A stretch of DNA of 64,000 bases from Streptomyces roseolus (GCF_014649855.1 NZ_BMTV01000004.1:270959-334958), one strand, 5' to 3'; shown: positions 17,533 through 26,132, counted from the stretch's first letter. Notes: generated by a model from the letters alone, not told the origin. Program-made: numbers and translations.

Positions 17533-18009
17533 GTGGCGATCGATCATTTGGACGGCCGGCTGATCGTGCTCCTGGCGAGGGAGCCGCGCATCGGCGTCCT
17601 GGAGGCGTCGCGGCGGCTCGGGGTGGCCCGCGGCACCGTCCAGGCCCGCCTCGACCGCCTCCAGGCGAGCGGGGTGATCCGCGGGTTCGGGCCGCAGGTG
17701 GACCCGGCGGCGCTCGGCTACCCGGTGACGGCCTTCGCCACGCTGGAGATCAAGCAGGGCCAGGGCGCGGACGTGCGCGAGCACCTGGCGACCGTGCCGG
17801 AGGTCCTCGAACTGCACACCACGACCGGCCACGGCGACATGCTCTGCCGGCTGGTGGCGCGGTCGAACGCGGACCTCCAGCGGGTGATCGACAAGGTGGT
17901 CGCCTTCGAGGGGATCGTGCGGGCGTCGACGGCGATCGTGATGGAGAACGCGGTGCCGTTGCGGATCATCCCGCTGGTGGAGCAGGCGGCGGGCGGGGAG
18001 CCGGAGTAG
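17533..18009 (+). CDS. Lrp/AsnC family transcriptional regulator, divergent from hppD
   Basis: A 158-residue regulator. The N-terminal helix-turn-helix covers roughly residues 3-50 (DHLDGRLIVLLAREPRIGVLEASRRLGVARGT split over helices), and the C-terminal RAM/ligand-binding domain contains the alpha-beta sandwich with LEIKQGQGADVREHL and TGHGDMLCRLVAR. The start is set at GTG 17533 because GGAGGG lies 4 nt upstream; a longer frame from ATG 17491 lacks a box. The divergent layout suggests it controls hppD in response to an aromatic amino acid or keto acid, which is inference. Confidence 0.92.
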   Translation: MAIDHLDGRLIVLLAREPRIGVLEASRRLGVARGTVQARLDRLQASGVIRGFGPQVDPAALGYPVTAFATLEIKQGQGADVREHLATVPEVLELHTTTGHGDMLCRLVARSNADLQRVIDKVVAFEGIVRASTAIVMENAVPLRIIPLVEQAAGGEPE

Positions 18010-18067
18010 CACCGGGCTCCCGTCCGGACGGGAGCCGGAGGAGCGCGGGGAGGACGGCCGGGCGGGA

Positions 18068-18124
18068 ATGCAAAGAAGACGTTGCAAAGAAAGCCTTGCA
18101 GCGCCTTCTTTGCATGTCTACGCT
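18068..18124 (+). promoter_or_regulatory. Promoter-operator of the ArsR-type regulator (TGCAAAG array)
   Basis: ATGCAAAGAAG (18068-18078) and CTTCTTTGCAT (18105-18115) are perfect 11-bp inverted arms. Between them are another TTGCAAAGAAA and CCTTGCA, giving four TGCAA-based half-sites. TTGCAG (18096-18101), a 17-bp spacer and TACGCT (18119-18124) form a promoter ending 6 nt before ATG 18131, so the mRNA is probably leaderless and the promoter lies inside the operator. Confidence 0.75.
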
Positions 18125-18130
18125 CAGGGC

Positions 18131-18745
18131 ATGCCCGAGCCCGAGAAGCCCGCGAACACCCCACCCGCGGCACCCAGGCCCCACGACACCCGCGTGCTCG
18201 ACCCGCGCTCCCTGCGCGGCCTCGCCCACCCCCTCCGCATCCGGCTCCTCCGCTCCCTGCGCCACCACGGCCCCGCCACCGCATCCGGACTCGCCGAGCG
18301 CCTGGGCGAGTCCAGCGGCGCCACCAGCTATCACCTGCGGCAGCTCGCCGCGCACGGCTTCGTCGAGGACGATCCCACCCTCGGCAAGGGCCGCGAGCGC
18401 TGGTGGAAGGCAGTCCAGCAGGGCATCAGCTGGGACGATTCGCTGCACCACGACCCCGACCCCGCCGTGCGCGGCGCCGCCGACCTGCTCATGCACGAGG
18501 TCGCGACCAACCACACCCAGGAGCTGGCGACCTGGATCGCCACCCGCCACGAGTGGGACCCCGACTGGGCCCGCGCGTCGGACATGAGCGACTTCACCCT
18601 GCGCCTCCCGCCGGCCGCCGCGCGCGAACTCGGCGAGCGGCTGCACGCCCTGATCGAGGAGTACCGGCACTCCCCCGAAGCCGAAGCGCCCGACGCCGTC
18701 CGCGTCCGCCTCCACCTCCACGCCTTCCCCCAGCACGACGCCTGA
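18131..18745 (+). CDS. ArsR/helix-turn-helix repressor of the adjacent exporter
   Basis: A 204-residue winged-helix protein. The HTH region spans roughly residues 24-85: LRGLAHPLRIRLLRSLRHHGPATASGL... then LGESSGATSYHLRQLAAHGFVED and the wing with GKGRERWWKA. The C-terminal half is helical and probably senses a ligand or forms the dimer. No cysteine thiolate site is seen, so it is not a classic metal sensor. It is followed 107 bp later by an MFS exporter on the same strand. The TGCAAAG palindrome over its own promoter points to autorepression together with the exporter. Confidence 0.88.
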   Translation: MPEPEKPANTPPAAPRPHDTRVLDPRSLRGLAHPLRIRLLRSLRHHGPATASGLAERLGESSGATSYHLRQLAAHGFVEDDPTLGKGRERWWKAVQQGISWDDSLHHDPDPAVRGAADLLMHEVATNHTQELATWIATRHEWDPDWARASDMSDFTLRLPPAAARELGERLHALIEEYRHSPEAEAPDAVRVRLHLHAFPQHDA

Positions 18746-18852
18746 CCCCGGGCGCGCCTCGCCGCCGCGCCGGGTGGGGAAAGGCCCCGCGCGGCGGCCG
18801 TCCCGCACCACGCTCCCGCACCGCCCACCCCCACGGAAGGGACCGCGAGACC

Positions 18853-20205
18853 ATGCATGCCGCCGCCGGCACGACCGGCGCGAACGCGAACGCGAACCCG
18901 ATCGATGACGAAGGGCCGCGCAGAAGGCCCCTGTTCACCGTCCTGACCGCCAACGCCATCTCCATCGCGGGCAATTCGCTCACCCTCATCGGCGTCCCCT
19001 GGTTCGCCCTGGAGACCACCGGCTCCCCGGGCAAGGCCGGCTTCGTCGCCTTCTGCGCGGCCCTTCCCGTGGTCCTCTCGGCGATCGCCGGCGGACCGGT
19101 CGTGGACCGGATCGGCCGTCGGCGGGTCGGCATCGCCTCCGACGTGGTGTGCGGGCTCGCGCTCGCCGCGATTCCGGTGCTGCACCACACCGGGCTCCTC
19201 TCCTACTGGATGCTGTGCGTGCTGATGGGGGTCAGCGGGCTCTTCCACGCCCCCGGCGAGACGGCGCGGTACGTCCTCGTGCCGGACCTCGCCGAGCGGG
19301 CCGGGACGCCGCTGGCGCGGGCCGCGAGCCTGTACGACGCGGTGTCGCGCGGGGCGCGGATGGGCGGCGCGGCGCTCGGCGGCGTACTGGTGGCGACGGT
19401 GGGCGCGCACACGGTGCTCCTCTTCGACGCGGCCACGTTCGGCGTCTCGGCCGCGCTCACGGCCGTCGGGCTGCACCGGTTCGCCGCCGCCGCGCCCCGC
19501 CGGGACGGGCCGCCGCTCTCCCCCGAGCGCTACCGCGCGGACCTGCGCGAGGGGTACGCCTACCTCTTCCGCGACCGGCTGATGCTCGGCATCATGCTCC
19601 TGGTCATGACCACCAACGGCCTTGCACTGAGCTGGAGTTCGGTGCTGCTGCCGCTGCACGCCAGGGAGCACCTGGGCGGACCGGCGGCGCAGGGCCTGCT
19701 GGTCGCCGTCTTCGCGGGCTGCGCGCTCGCCGGGGCGCTGCTCTACGGGGCGGTGGGGCACCGCTTCCCGCGCCGGGGGATCTTCACGGTCGGCTTCGTC
19801 CTCACCGGCGCCCCGCTGTTCGTGGTGGCGGCGCTGACGGGGACGGTGGCGCCGCTTCTCGTGGTGGCGGTGACGGCGGGGCTCGGCGCCGGGGTGCTCA
19901 ACCCGATCCTGGCGACCGTGATGTACGAGCGGGTGCCGGAGGAGCTGCGGACCCGGGTCGCCGGGGCCTCCACGGCCGGGGTGCTGATGGCGACGCCGCT
20001 GGGCGGCCTGGTGACGGGCCTGGTGGTCGAGCGGGCGGGGCTGACGGCGACGCTGCTCGGGGTCGCGGCGCTCTACTTCCTGGTGACGCTCGCCCCGGCG
20101 GTCTTCCCCGCGTGGCGCGCCATGGACGAGGGCTCCGTCAGCAGCTCGGGACCTTCGACTCCTGGCCCTGCCCCAGCGCCCGCAGCGAGTCCACCGCGTC
20201 GGTGA
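18853..20205 (+). CDS. MFS exporter (EntS/macrolide-efflux type)
   Basis: A 450-residue protein with about 12 membrane segments. Signature features are SIAGNSLTLIGVPWFALETTG split across the first helix, the cytoplasmic loop DRIGRRRVG and the acidic-basic loop in the second half. It belongs to the drug/siderophore efflux branch of the major facilitator superfamily. It follows an ArsR-like regulator, so its expression is probably derepressed by the exported compound. The last 23 codons (a Ser/Pro/Ala tail) overlap the end of the convergent Lon-like protease gene by 68 bp. Confidence 0.9.
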   Translation: MHAAAGTTGANANANPIDDEGPRRRPLFTVLTANAISIAGNSLTLIGVPWFALETTGSPGKAGFVAFCAALPVVLSAIAGGPVVDRIGRRRVGIASDVVCGLALAAIPVLHHTGLLSYWMLCVLMGVSGLFHAPGETARYVLVPDLAERAGTPLARAASLYDAVSRGARMGGAALGGVLVATVGAHTVLLFDAATFGVSAALTAVGLHRFAAAAPRRDGPPLSPERYRADLREGYAYLFRDRLMLGIMLLVMTTNGLALSWSSVLLPLHAREHLGGPAAQGLLVAVFAGCALAGALLYGAVGHRFPRRGIFTVGFVLTGAPLFVVAALTGTVAPLLVVAVTAGLGAGVLNPILATVMYERVPEELRTRVAGASTAGVLMATPLGGLVTGLVVERAGLTATLLGVAALYFLVTLAPAVFPAWRAMDEGSVSSSGPSTPGPAPAPAASPPRR

Positions 20206-20941
20206 GCGCGGTCACGGGCACGAGCCGCATGCCGTCCGGGAGTTCGGCCCGCGCGTCGGAGCACTCGGCCTTCGGGACCAGGAAGACGGTGGCGCCGTCG
20301 CGGGAGGCGGCCTGCGTCTTGAGGGAGACGCCGCCGACCGCCCCGACCTTGCCGTCCGGCGCGATCGTGCCCGTACCGGCGACGACCTCGCCGCCGGTGA
20401 GCTCGCCGCCGTCGCCGTCGCCGTCGAGCTTGTCGACGACGCCGAGGGCGAAGAGCAGGCCGGCGCTGGGCCCGCCGACGTCGGCGAGGTGCAGCTCCAC
20501 CTTCACCTTCGCCGGGTCGAGCTCCAGGTACGCCAGTGCGGCCGCCGCGGCGGCGTCCTGGGACTCCTCCATCTGCCCGATGTTCCGCTTCTCGATCTCC
20601 GCGTCGGACTTGCCCGGCGGGTAGACGGAGTCGTGCGGCAGCACGGCGCGGTCGGTGCGGAACCAGGCGTCGGCGACGTCCCCGAGGCCGATGTCCGTGC
20701 CGGGCCCGGTGGCGAGGATCGTCGTCATCCGCAGCTGCCCGGTGGTGGGCCGGACCGGGGCGCCGGTGATCGTGATGATCTCCCGTCCCTGGTCCTTTCC
20801 GAGGACGTCGGCGGTGCTGCCGGGCTGGGCGATGGCGAACGGCAGCGGCGCGAGCCCCGCCACGGCGACCAGCGCGACGACGGGCACGGCGCACGCCGCG
20901 AGCACACGGGACCGGGGCATACGGGAGAGACGCGAGAGCAC
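20138..20941 (-). CDS. Secreted or membrane-anchored Lon-like serine protease (S16)
   Basis: A 267-residue protein with an N-terminal signal/anchor (ACAVPVVALVAVAGLAPL) and a C-terminal Lon proteolytic domain. The catalytic Ser is in GGPSAG (Ser159) and the paired Lys lies in the GGVSLKTQAA segment near residue 208. Related YlbL proteins of Bacillus are longer and carry a PDZ domain; here no clear PDZ domain separates the anchor from the protease domain, only about 90 residues. The substrate is unknown. The 3' end overlaps the MFS gene tail on the other strand. Confidence 0.85.
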   Translation of the reverse strand: MLSRLSRMPRSRVLAACAVPVVALVAVAGLAPLPFAIAQPGSTADVLGKDQGREIITITGAPVRPTTGQLRMTTILATGPGTDIGLGDVADAWFRTDRAVLPHDSVYPPGKSDAEIEKRNIGQMEESQDAAAAAALAYLELDPAKVKVELHLADVGGPSAGLLFALGVVDKLDGDGDGGELTGGEVVAGTGTIAPDGKVGAVGGVSLKTQAASRDGATVFLVPKAECSDARAELPDGMRLVPVTALTDAVDSLRALGQGQESKVPSC

Positions 20942-20964
20942 GCGTCCAATCTACTGGGCCGGGC

Positions 20965-22107
20965 TCAGCGGCGGACGCGGCCCGCCTCCCGGCCGGGGAG
21001 GCCCCGCAGCTCCCGGCCGAAGAAGCCGCGCAGCTCGCGGCGGACGGCCGCGAAGGACGCCGCCGCGTCGCCCGGGCCGACGAGCCCGTCCCGCACGGCG
21101 TCCGGCACGAGCCCGGCGGCGTGCAGCCGGGGGACGATCGCCGCGTGGTCGGTGAGGACCCAGTGGTTCGCGGCGCGCAGGGTGCGGCGCCGGGCCCGCA
21201 GGCCCGCCCAGGAGCCTTCGATCCGGCCGGCGCCCTCGAAGCCGTCGGTGCGGAGCAGGAGCAGCGGCCGGTCCCCCGGCCGGGGCTCCGGGTCGAGGTA
21301 GCCCTCCAGGTTCGCCACGGCCCGGATCCGGGGGTCGCGGGCGGCGAGCAGGACGGCCGCGGTGCCGCCGGCGGAGTGCCCGAGGATCCCGGTCCGGCGC
21401 GGGTCCATGACGGCGGCGTGCGGCAGCTCGGCGAGCCGGTCGAGGACGAGCCGGAGATCGGTGACGCGGGTGTCGACCATGGTGCGGAAGGTCGCCGGGT
21501 CCGGCGGCCCGTGGAGCACGGTCTCCCGGACCGTGCCGTCGGGCAGCTCCACCTGGCTCGCCTCGCCGGGGTGGTCGACGAGGACGACGACCGCCCCGTG
21601 GCTCGCCAGCTCCTCGGCGAGGCCGGTGCCGAGGGTGCGGGCGTCACCGCCGCCGGGCGTGTACAGCACGACCGGCCGGCGGCCCGGCAGCGGCGGCGCG
21701 CCGGCGTGCGCGTGGGTGAGCGTCCCGGCCCAGTCGACCCCGGCGGCCGGCAGCCCCCGCACCAGTGGCGCGAGCGCCCCGAACACGACCGCCTCGCCCG
21801 GCGTGAGCTGCGGGGCGCGCGGGAACCCGGTGACGCTCCGGGCCGGGTACACGACCCCGACGACGATCTGCCGGGCCCCGAGCGCCGGGTCCCACGGGTC
21901 GGTGCGCGCCGGGTCGGTGAACGCGTGCCGGACGACGCCGACGGGGTACGGCCCGGTCGGCGCGGGCAGGACGGGCACGAGTCCGGCCGAGGCCCGCGCC
22001 GGGAGGGCGGGCAGGGCCGCGGAGGAGGCGGCGGCGAGGAGTGCGGCGCCGAGGAAGGTCCGGCGGGAGGGGGCGGGGAGCGGGAAGGTGTCGTTCATGC
22101 CGGGCAT
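20965..22107 (-). CDS. Tat-exported alpha/beta hydrolase (PAF-acetylhydrolase-like)
   Basis: A 380-residue secreted hydrolase. The N-terminus carries a twin-arginine signal (SRRTFLGAALLAAASSAALP) with cleavage near ARASA. The fold has an oxyanion strand VVLYTPGGG, the nucleophile elbow GHSAGG, and a late His in NHWVLTDHAAI. This resembles platelet-activating-factor acetylhydrolase or chlorophyllase-type esterases; the natural substrate is unknown. ATG 22107 is preferred over 22098 because GAGGA lies 11-12 nt upstream. It is 23 bp upstream of the Lon-like gene on the same strand, so the two are probably co-transcribed. Confidence 0.87.
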   Translation of the reverse strand: MPGMNDTFPLPAPSRRTFLGAALLAAASSAALPALPARASAGLVPVLPAPTGPYPVGVVRHAFTDPARTDPWDPALGARQIVVGVVYPARSVTGFPRAPQLTPGEAVVFGALAPLVRGLPAAGVDWAGTLTHAHAGAPPLPGRRPVVLYTPGGGDARTLGTGLAEELASHGAVVVLVDHPGEASQVELPDGTVRETVLHGPPDPATFRTMVDTRVTDLRLVLDRLAELPHAAVMDPRRTGILGHSAGGTAAVLLAARDPRIRAVANLEGYLDPEPRPGDRPLLLLRTDGFEGAGRIEGSWAGLRARRRTLRAANHWVLTDHAAIVPRLHAAGLVPDAVRDGLVGPGDAAASFAAVRRELRGFFGRELRGLPGREAGRVRR

Positions 22108-22182
22108 GCTGCTTGCCGTCCTCGCCCGGGGACGAGCCTTTCGACCGGACCCGAAAGGCTCGCGCGGGAACGGTGATCCGGA

Positions 22183-22271
22183 CGGAAGCGTCTGTCCGGG
22201 CGGAAGCGTCCGCCCGGGCCGGAGCGTCCGCCCGGGCGGGTGGCGGACGGTGAGGGCGGCGGACGGTGAGG
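22183..22271. repeat. Short tandem repeats in the divergent promoter region
   Basis: Three contiguous 18-bp units (22183-22200, 22201-22218, 22219-22236), the second being CGGAAGCGTCCGCCCGGG, followed by two copies of GGCGGACGGTGAGG (22242-22255 and 22258-22271). They fill the gap between the hydrolase start and the regulator start and could be an array of binding sites for the regulator. Confidence 0.65.
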
Positions 22272-22278
22272 GGGCGTG

Positions 22279-23235
22279 GTGCGGGTCCACTTCTCGGTGG
22301 AGGACTGGGGGCGGCTGCGGTACGCGCCGCGGCCCTCGCCCCTGCCCGAGCTGCACGCGGCGCTGCTGATGCTCGGCACGCCGCACGAGGCGCTGCTGTT
22401 CGGGCGGTGGCGGGCCAGGACGGCGCGGGCCCTGCCGGCCGCGGCGGGGCCGCTGGCGGACCTGGTGCCGGGCGGTTCGGCGCCCGCGTTCCTGGACGTG
22501 CTGGGCGAGACCCGGCAGGAGGGGTTCGCCCAGATGCGGGCGGCTCCGCCCGGCCTCGTACGGTCCGAACTGGAGCGGGTGTACGCGGGGCACGGCGGGC
22601 CGGCCCCGGCGTGGGTGCGGTCGCTGCACGCGGGCGGGCCGGAGGGCTGGCGGACGCTCGCGGGCGCGCAGCGGGCGGCGTACGAGACGGTCCTGGCCCC
22701 GGTGTGGGGGCTGGTGCAGGACCTGCACCGGGCGGAGTTCGCCCGGCACGCGGTGGCCCTTGCGGAGGGCGGGCCCGCGGCGGCGCTGACGGCCCTGGCG
22801 CCGGGCTCGGCCTTCGAGGGCGGGGTGTGGACCTGGCCGGCCGGGTCCGGGAGCGGGGACGTACGGCTCGGGGGGCGGGGGCTGGTGCTGCTGCCGACGT
22901 TCCACTGGCGGGGCGGGCCGCTGGTGCAGGACCTGCCGGGGCGGCCGGTGGTGCTCGCGTATCCGGCGGGCCCCGGGCTGCCTCCCGTACCGGAGGGAGG
23001 CGGCGGCCGGGAGGAACCGCTGGCGGGCGTCCTCGGCCCGACGAGGGCGGCGCTGCTGCGCGCCCTGCCCGCGCCGCGGACGACGACCGAACTGGCCCGG
23101 GCCCTGGGGGTGTCGGCGGCCACGGTCTCGGGGCACACGGCGGCCCTCCGCGCGGCCGGGCTGCTGACCACGGCCCGCACGGGCCGGTCGGTCCACCACA
23201 GCCGCACGGCGGTGGCGGAGCTGCTGCTCCGCTGA
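22279..23235 (+). CDS. Winged-helix (ArsR-like) regulator with large N-terminal domain
   Basis: A 318-residue protein. The DNA-binding domain is C-terminal (about residues 250-318): PTRAALLRALPAPRTTTELARAL... then GVSAATVSGHTAALRAAGLL and a basic wing TGRSVHH. The first 240 residues form an uncharacterised domain beginning VHFSVEDWGRLRYAPRPSPLPEL, seen in many streptomycete regulators of the DUF5937 type (recalled, not checked). Two GTG codons (22276 and 22279) compete; the second has better spacing from GAGGGGG. It is divergent from the hydrolase gene with tandem repeats between them. Confidence 0.82.
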   Translation: MRVHFSVEDWGRLRYAPRPSPLPELHAALLMLGTPHEALLFGRWRARTARALPAAAGPLADLVPGGSAPAFLDVLGETRQEGFAQMRAAPPGLVRSELERVYAGHGGPAPAWVRSLHAGGPEGWRTLAGAQRAAYETVLAPVWGLVQDLHRAEFARHAVALAEGGPAAALTALAPGSAFEGGVWTWPAGSGSGDVRLGGRGLVLLPTFHWRGGPLVQDLPGRPVVLAYPAGPGLPPVPEGGGGREEPLAGVLGPTRAALLRALPAPRTTTELARALGVSAATVSGHTAALRAAGLLTTARTGRSVHHSRTAVAELLLR

Positions 23236-23275
23236 GCCGTGGACGCCGTGGTGGACCCGGTGGGGCGCCGGGCGG

Positions 23276-23917
23276 TCAGCGCAGCGCGTCCGCCACCTCC
23301 CGGGCCGCGTCGACGACGCGGGGGCCGACGCGCTCCGGCACGGCGTCCGCGAGCATGACCACGCCGACGCTGCCCTCGATGCCGGTCACGCCGACGAGCG
23401 GCGCCGCCGCCCCGCTCGCGCCGGCCTCCAGCTCGCCGTGGGTGAGGGTGAAGCCGGGCTCGATGAGGGTGCCCTGGCGGGCGGCGAGGATGGCGCGGCC
23501 CGCGGCGCCCCGGTCCAGCGGGTGGCGGAAGCCGGCCCGGTAGGCCACGTGGTAGTCCGTCCAGGTGGGCTCGACGACGGCGACGGCGAGCGCCTCCGCC
23601 CCGTCGACGAGCGTGAGGTGCGCGGTCGCGCCGATGTCCTCGGCGAGCGAGCGCAGGGCGGGCAGGGCCGCCTCCCGCACCAGCGGATGGACCTGGCGGC
23701 CGAGGCGCAGCACGCCGAGGCCGACGCGGGCCCGGCCGCCGAGGTCGCGGCGGACGAGGGCGTGCTGCTCCAGGGTGGCGAGCAGGCGGTAGACCACGGT
23801 CCGGTTGACGCCGAGTTTGTTGGACAACTCGGTGACGGTCAGGCCGTGGTCGGTGTCGGCGAGCAGTTTGAGGACTCTGAGTCCCCGGTCGAGCGTCTGG
23901 GAGGTCTCCGCGGTCAC
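23276..23917 (-). CDS. IclR family transcriptional regulator
   Basis: A 213-residue regulator. An N-terminal winged helix (SQTLDRGLRVLKLLADTDHG, then LTVTELSNKLGVNRTVVYRLL) is followed by a shortened IclR effector-binding domain with LVREAALPALRSLAEDIGAT and GRAILAARQG. It is a little shorter than the usual 250 residues. The start is GTG 23917, with GGAGAGGGC just upstream; a longer frame to 24022 has no box. It is monocistronic and convergent with the preceding regulator (40 bp between stops). The effector is unknown. Confidence 0.92.
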   Translation of the reverse strand: MTAETSQTLDRGLRVLKLLADTDHGLTVTELSNKLGVNRTVVYRLLATLEQHALVRRDLGGRARVGLGVLRLGRQVHPLVREAALPALRSLAEDIGATAHLTLVDGAEALAVAVVEPTWTDYHVAYRAGFRHPLDRGAAGRAILAARQGTLIEPGFTLTHGELEAGASGAAAPLVGVTGIEGSVGVVMLADAVPERVGPRVVDAAREVADALR

Positions 23918-24278
23918 GACGCCCTCTCCTTCGGAAAGTGAGTGGCGGCGGCTCCCACGGGGTTCGCGGCGCCGGTCCCGTCGGCGACGCACGTCAGAGG
24001 CCGCCGGTAGGAAGGGGTACACCGGCTGCGCTCCGCGGCGGCGCTGCCACGGGGCGGTTGCTTTGTGCCGGGACAGTAGCGACCCGCTCCGCTCAGCGGA
24101 AGACCTCGTCCAGAATCCGGGCGCGGGCGACCGGATGCGGACGGTTCAGGACTTTCGTCGGCCCTCCTCGGGACTTTGGCTGACAGATGCGGCTATGTCG
24201 TGCCCGTAGCGTGGAGGGTGCCGGAAGGCCGTCCGTGGGGGCCGGCCCCGGTGCCGTTCCGCCCTGCGCGGGACGGCG
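23918..24278. other. Intergenic region upstream of the IclR gene, with a 13-bp palindrome
   Basis: This 361-bp gap has no convincing gene. TCCGCT-C-AGCGGA (24088-24100) is a perfect 13-bp palindrome about 170 bp upstream of the IclR start, similar in form to IclR-family operators. GGACTTT occurs twice nearby (from 24150 on). Confidence 0.45.
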
Positions 24279-24314
24279 GAGAGGCCCGTACGACCGCCGT
24301 CGTACGGGCCTCTC
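24279..24314 (-). terminator. Terminator of the SF2 helicase gene
   Basis: Perfect 16-bp stem (GAGAGGCCCGTACGAC at 24279-24294, complement at 24299-24314) with a CGCC loop. It is nested inside a second stem, GCGCGGGAC (24266-24274) with GTCCCGCGC (24319-24327). Confidence 0.88.
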
Positions 24315-24335
24315 TCACGTCCCGCGCGGGGGGGC

Positions 24336-26132
24336 TCACCGCATCCGGGTGGCCCACTCCTGGACCTTCTTGATCCGTTCGCGGATCTGGCCGGCGGTGG
24401 CCTCGGCGCTCGGCGGGCCGCCGCAGACGCGCCGCAGCTCGGTGTGGATCACGCCGTGCGGCTTGCCGCTCTGGTGGACGTACGCGCCGACCATGGTGTT
24501 GAGCTGTTTCCGCAGCTCCAGGAGCTCCTTGTGGGAAACGACGGGCCGCCGCTCGGCCGGAAGCTCCAACAGGTCGGCCTCGGTGTCCGGCTTCTTGCGG
24601 CTGTGCGCGATCTGCCGGGCCTGCCGCTTCTGGAGGAGGAGCTGCACCTGGTCGGGTTCGAGGAGGCCGGGGATGCCGAGGTAGTCCTGCTCCTCCTCGC
24701 TGCCGGGGTGGGCCTGCATGCCGAACTCGGCGGCGTTGTAGAGGACGCGGTCGAAGACGGCGTCGGACTCCAGCGCCTCGAAGGGCAGCATGTCCTGCTC
24801 GCCGGTGTCCTCGTCCTGCTGCTTCTCGGCCTCCGCCAGCTCCTTCTCGGACTCGGCGTACGGGTCCTCGTCCTCGCCCGCCTTCTTCGGCTTGTCGAGG
24901 ACGTGGTCGCGCTCGACCTCCATCTCGCTGGCGAAGCCGAGGAGGCTGGGGATGGTGGGAAGGAACACGGACGCGGTCTCGCCGCGCCTGCGCGATCGCA
25001 CGAAGCGGCCGACGGCCTGGGCGAAGAACAGCGGGGTCGAGATCGTCGTCGCGTACACGCCGACGGCGAGGCGGGGCACGTCGACGCCCTCGGACACCAT
25101 GCGGACGGCGACCATCCAGCGGTCGGTGGACTCGCTGAACTCGTCGATGCGCTCGGAGGCGGCCGCCTCGTCGGAGAGCACGAGGGTCGCCTTGGTGCCG
25201 GTGATCTCGCGGATCAGCTTGGCGTAGGCGCGGGCCGAGTCCTGGTCGGAGGCGATGACGAGGCCGCCCGCGTCCGGGATGGACTTCCGCACCTCGGTGA
25301 GGCGCTGGTCGGCGGCGCGCAGCACGTTCGGCATCCAGTCGCCGCGCGGGTCGAGCGCGGTGCGCCAGGCCTGCGAGATCGCGTCCTTGGTCATCGGCTC
25401 GCCGAGCCGGGCGGCGATCTCGTCGCCGGCCTTGGTGCGCCAGCGCATGTTGCCGCTGTAGGAGAGGAAGATGACCGGCCGGACGACGCCGTCGCCGAGC
25501 GCGTTCCCGTACCCGTAGGTGTAGTCGGCGGAGGAGCGGCGGATGCCGTCGTTCCCCTCCTCGTACGTCACGAAGGGGATCGGGTTGGTGTCGGAGCGGA
25601 AGGGGGTGCCGGTGAGGGCGAGCCGGCGGGCGGCCGGGTCGAACGCCTCCAGGCAGGCCTCGCCCCAGGACTTCGAGTCACCGGCGTGGTGGATCTCGTC
25701 GAGGATGACGAGGGTCTTGCGCTGCTCGCAGCGGTTGCGGTGGAGCATGGGCCGCACGCCGACGCCGGCGTAGGTGAGGGCGACGCCGTCGTACTCCTTG
25801 CTGAGCGGCCCGGCGCTGTACTCCGGGTCCAGCTTGATCCCTATCCGCGCCGCGGCGGCCGCCCACTGCTTCTTCAGGTGCTCGGTGGGGGCGACGACGG
25901 TGATCTGCTGCACGACGTGGTGGTGCAGCAGCCAGGACGCGAGGGTCAGGGCGAAGGTGGTCTTGCCGGCGCCGGGCGTGGCGACGGCGAGGAAGTCACG
26001 GGGCTGTTCCTGGATGTACTTCTCCATCGCGCCCTGCTGCCAGGCTCGCAGCTTGTTGGCGGTGCCCCAGGGGGCACGGCCGGGGAAGGCGGGAGAGAGG
26101 TGATGAGAGGAGGTGGCGGTGGTGGTAGTCAC
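24336..26132 (-). CDS. DEAD/DEAH-box superfamily 2 helicase
   Basis: A 598-residue ATP-dependent helicase or translocase. Motifs in order: Walker A ATPGAGKTT (51-59), motif II DEIHH (145-149), motif III LTGTPFRSD (about 173-181), and motif VI QAVGRFVRSRR. A charged, Glu-rich insertion near residues 410-450 (ESEKELAEAEKQQDED) precedes a C-terminal helical domain. It resembles the type III restriction/RAD25-like helicases, but no methylase or nuclease gene is adjacent. The start is GTG 26132 with GGAG close by. The role is probably in DNA repair or RNA metabolism, unassigned. Confidence 0.9.
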   Translation of the reverse strand: MTTTTATSSHHLSPAFPGRAPWGTANKLRAWQQGAMEKYIQEQPRDFLAVATPGAGKTTFALTLASWLLHHHVVQQITVVAPTEHLKKQWAAAAARIGIKLDPEYSAGPLSKEYDGVALTYAGVGVRPMLHRNRCEQRKTLVILDEIHHAGDSKSWGEACLEAFDPAARRLALTGTPFRSDTNPIPFVTYEEGNDGIRRSSADYTYGYGNALGDGVVRPVIFLSYSGNMRWRTKAGDEIAARLGEPMTKDAISQAWRTALDPRGDWMPNVLRAADQRLTEVRKSIPDAGGLVIASDQDSARAYAKLIREITGTKATLVLSDEAAASERIDEFSESTDRWMVAVRMVSEGVDVPRLAVGVYATTISTPLFFAQAVGRFVRSRRRGETASVFLPTIPSLLGFASEMEVERDHVLDKPKKAGEDEDPYAESEKELAEAEKQQDEDTGEQDMLPFEALESDAVFDRVLYNAAEFGMQAHPGSEEEQDYLGIPGLLEPDQVQLLLQKRQARQIAHSRKKPDTEADLLELPAERRPVVSHKELLELRKQLNTMVGAYVHQSGKPHGVIHTELRRVCGGPPSAEATAGQIRERIKKVQEWATRMR

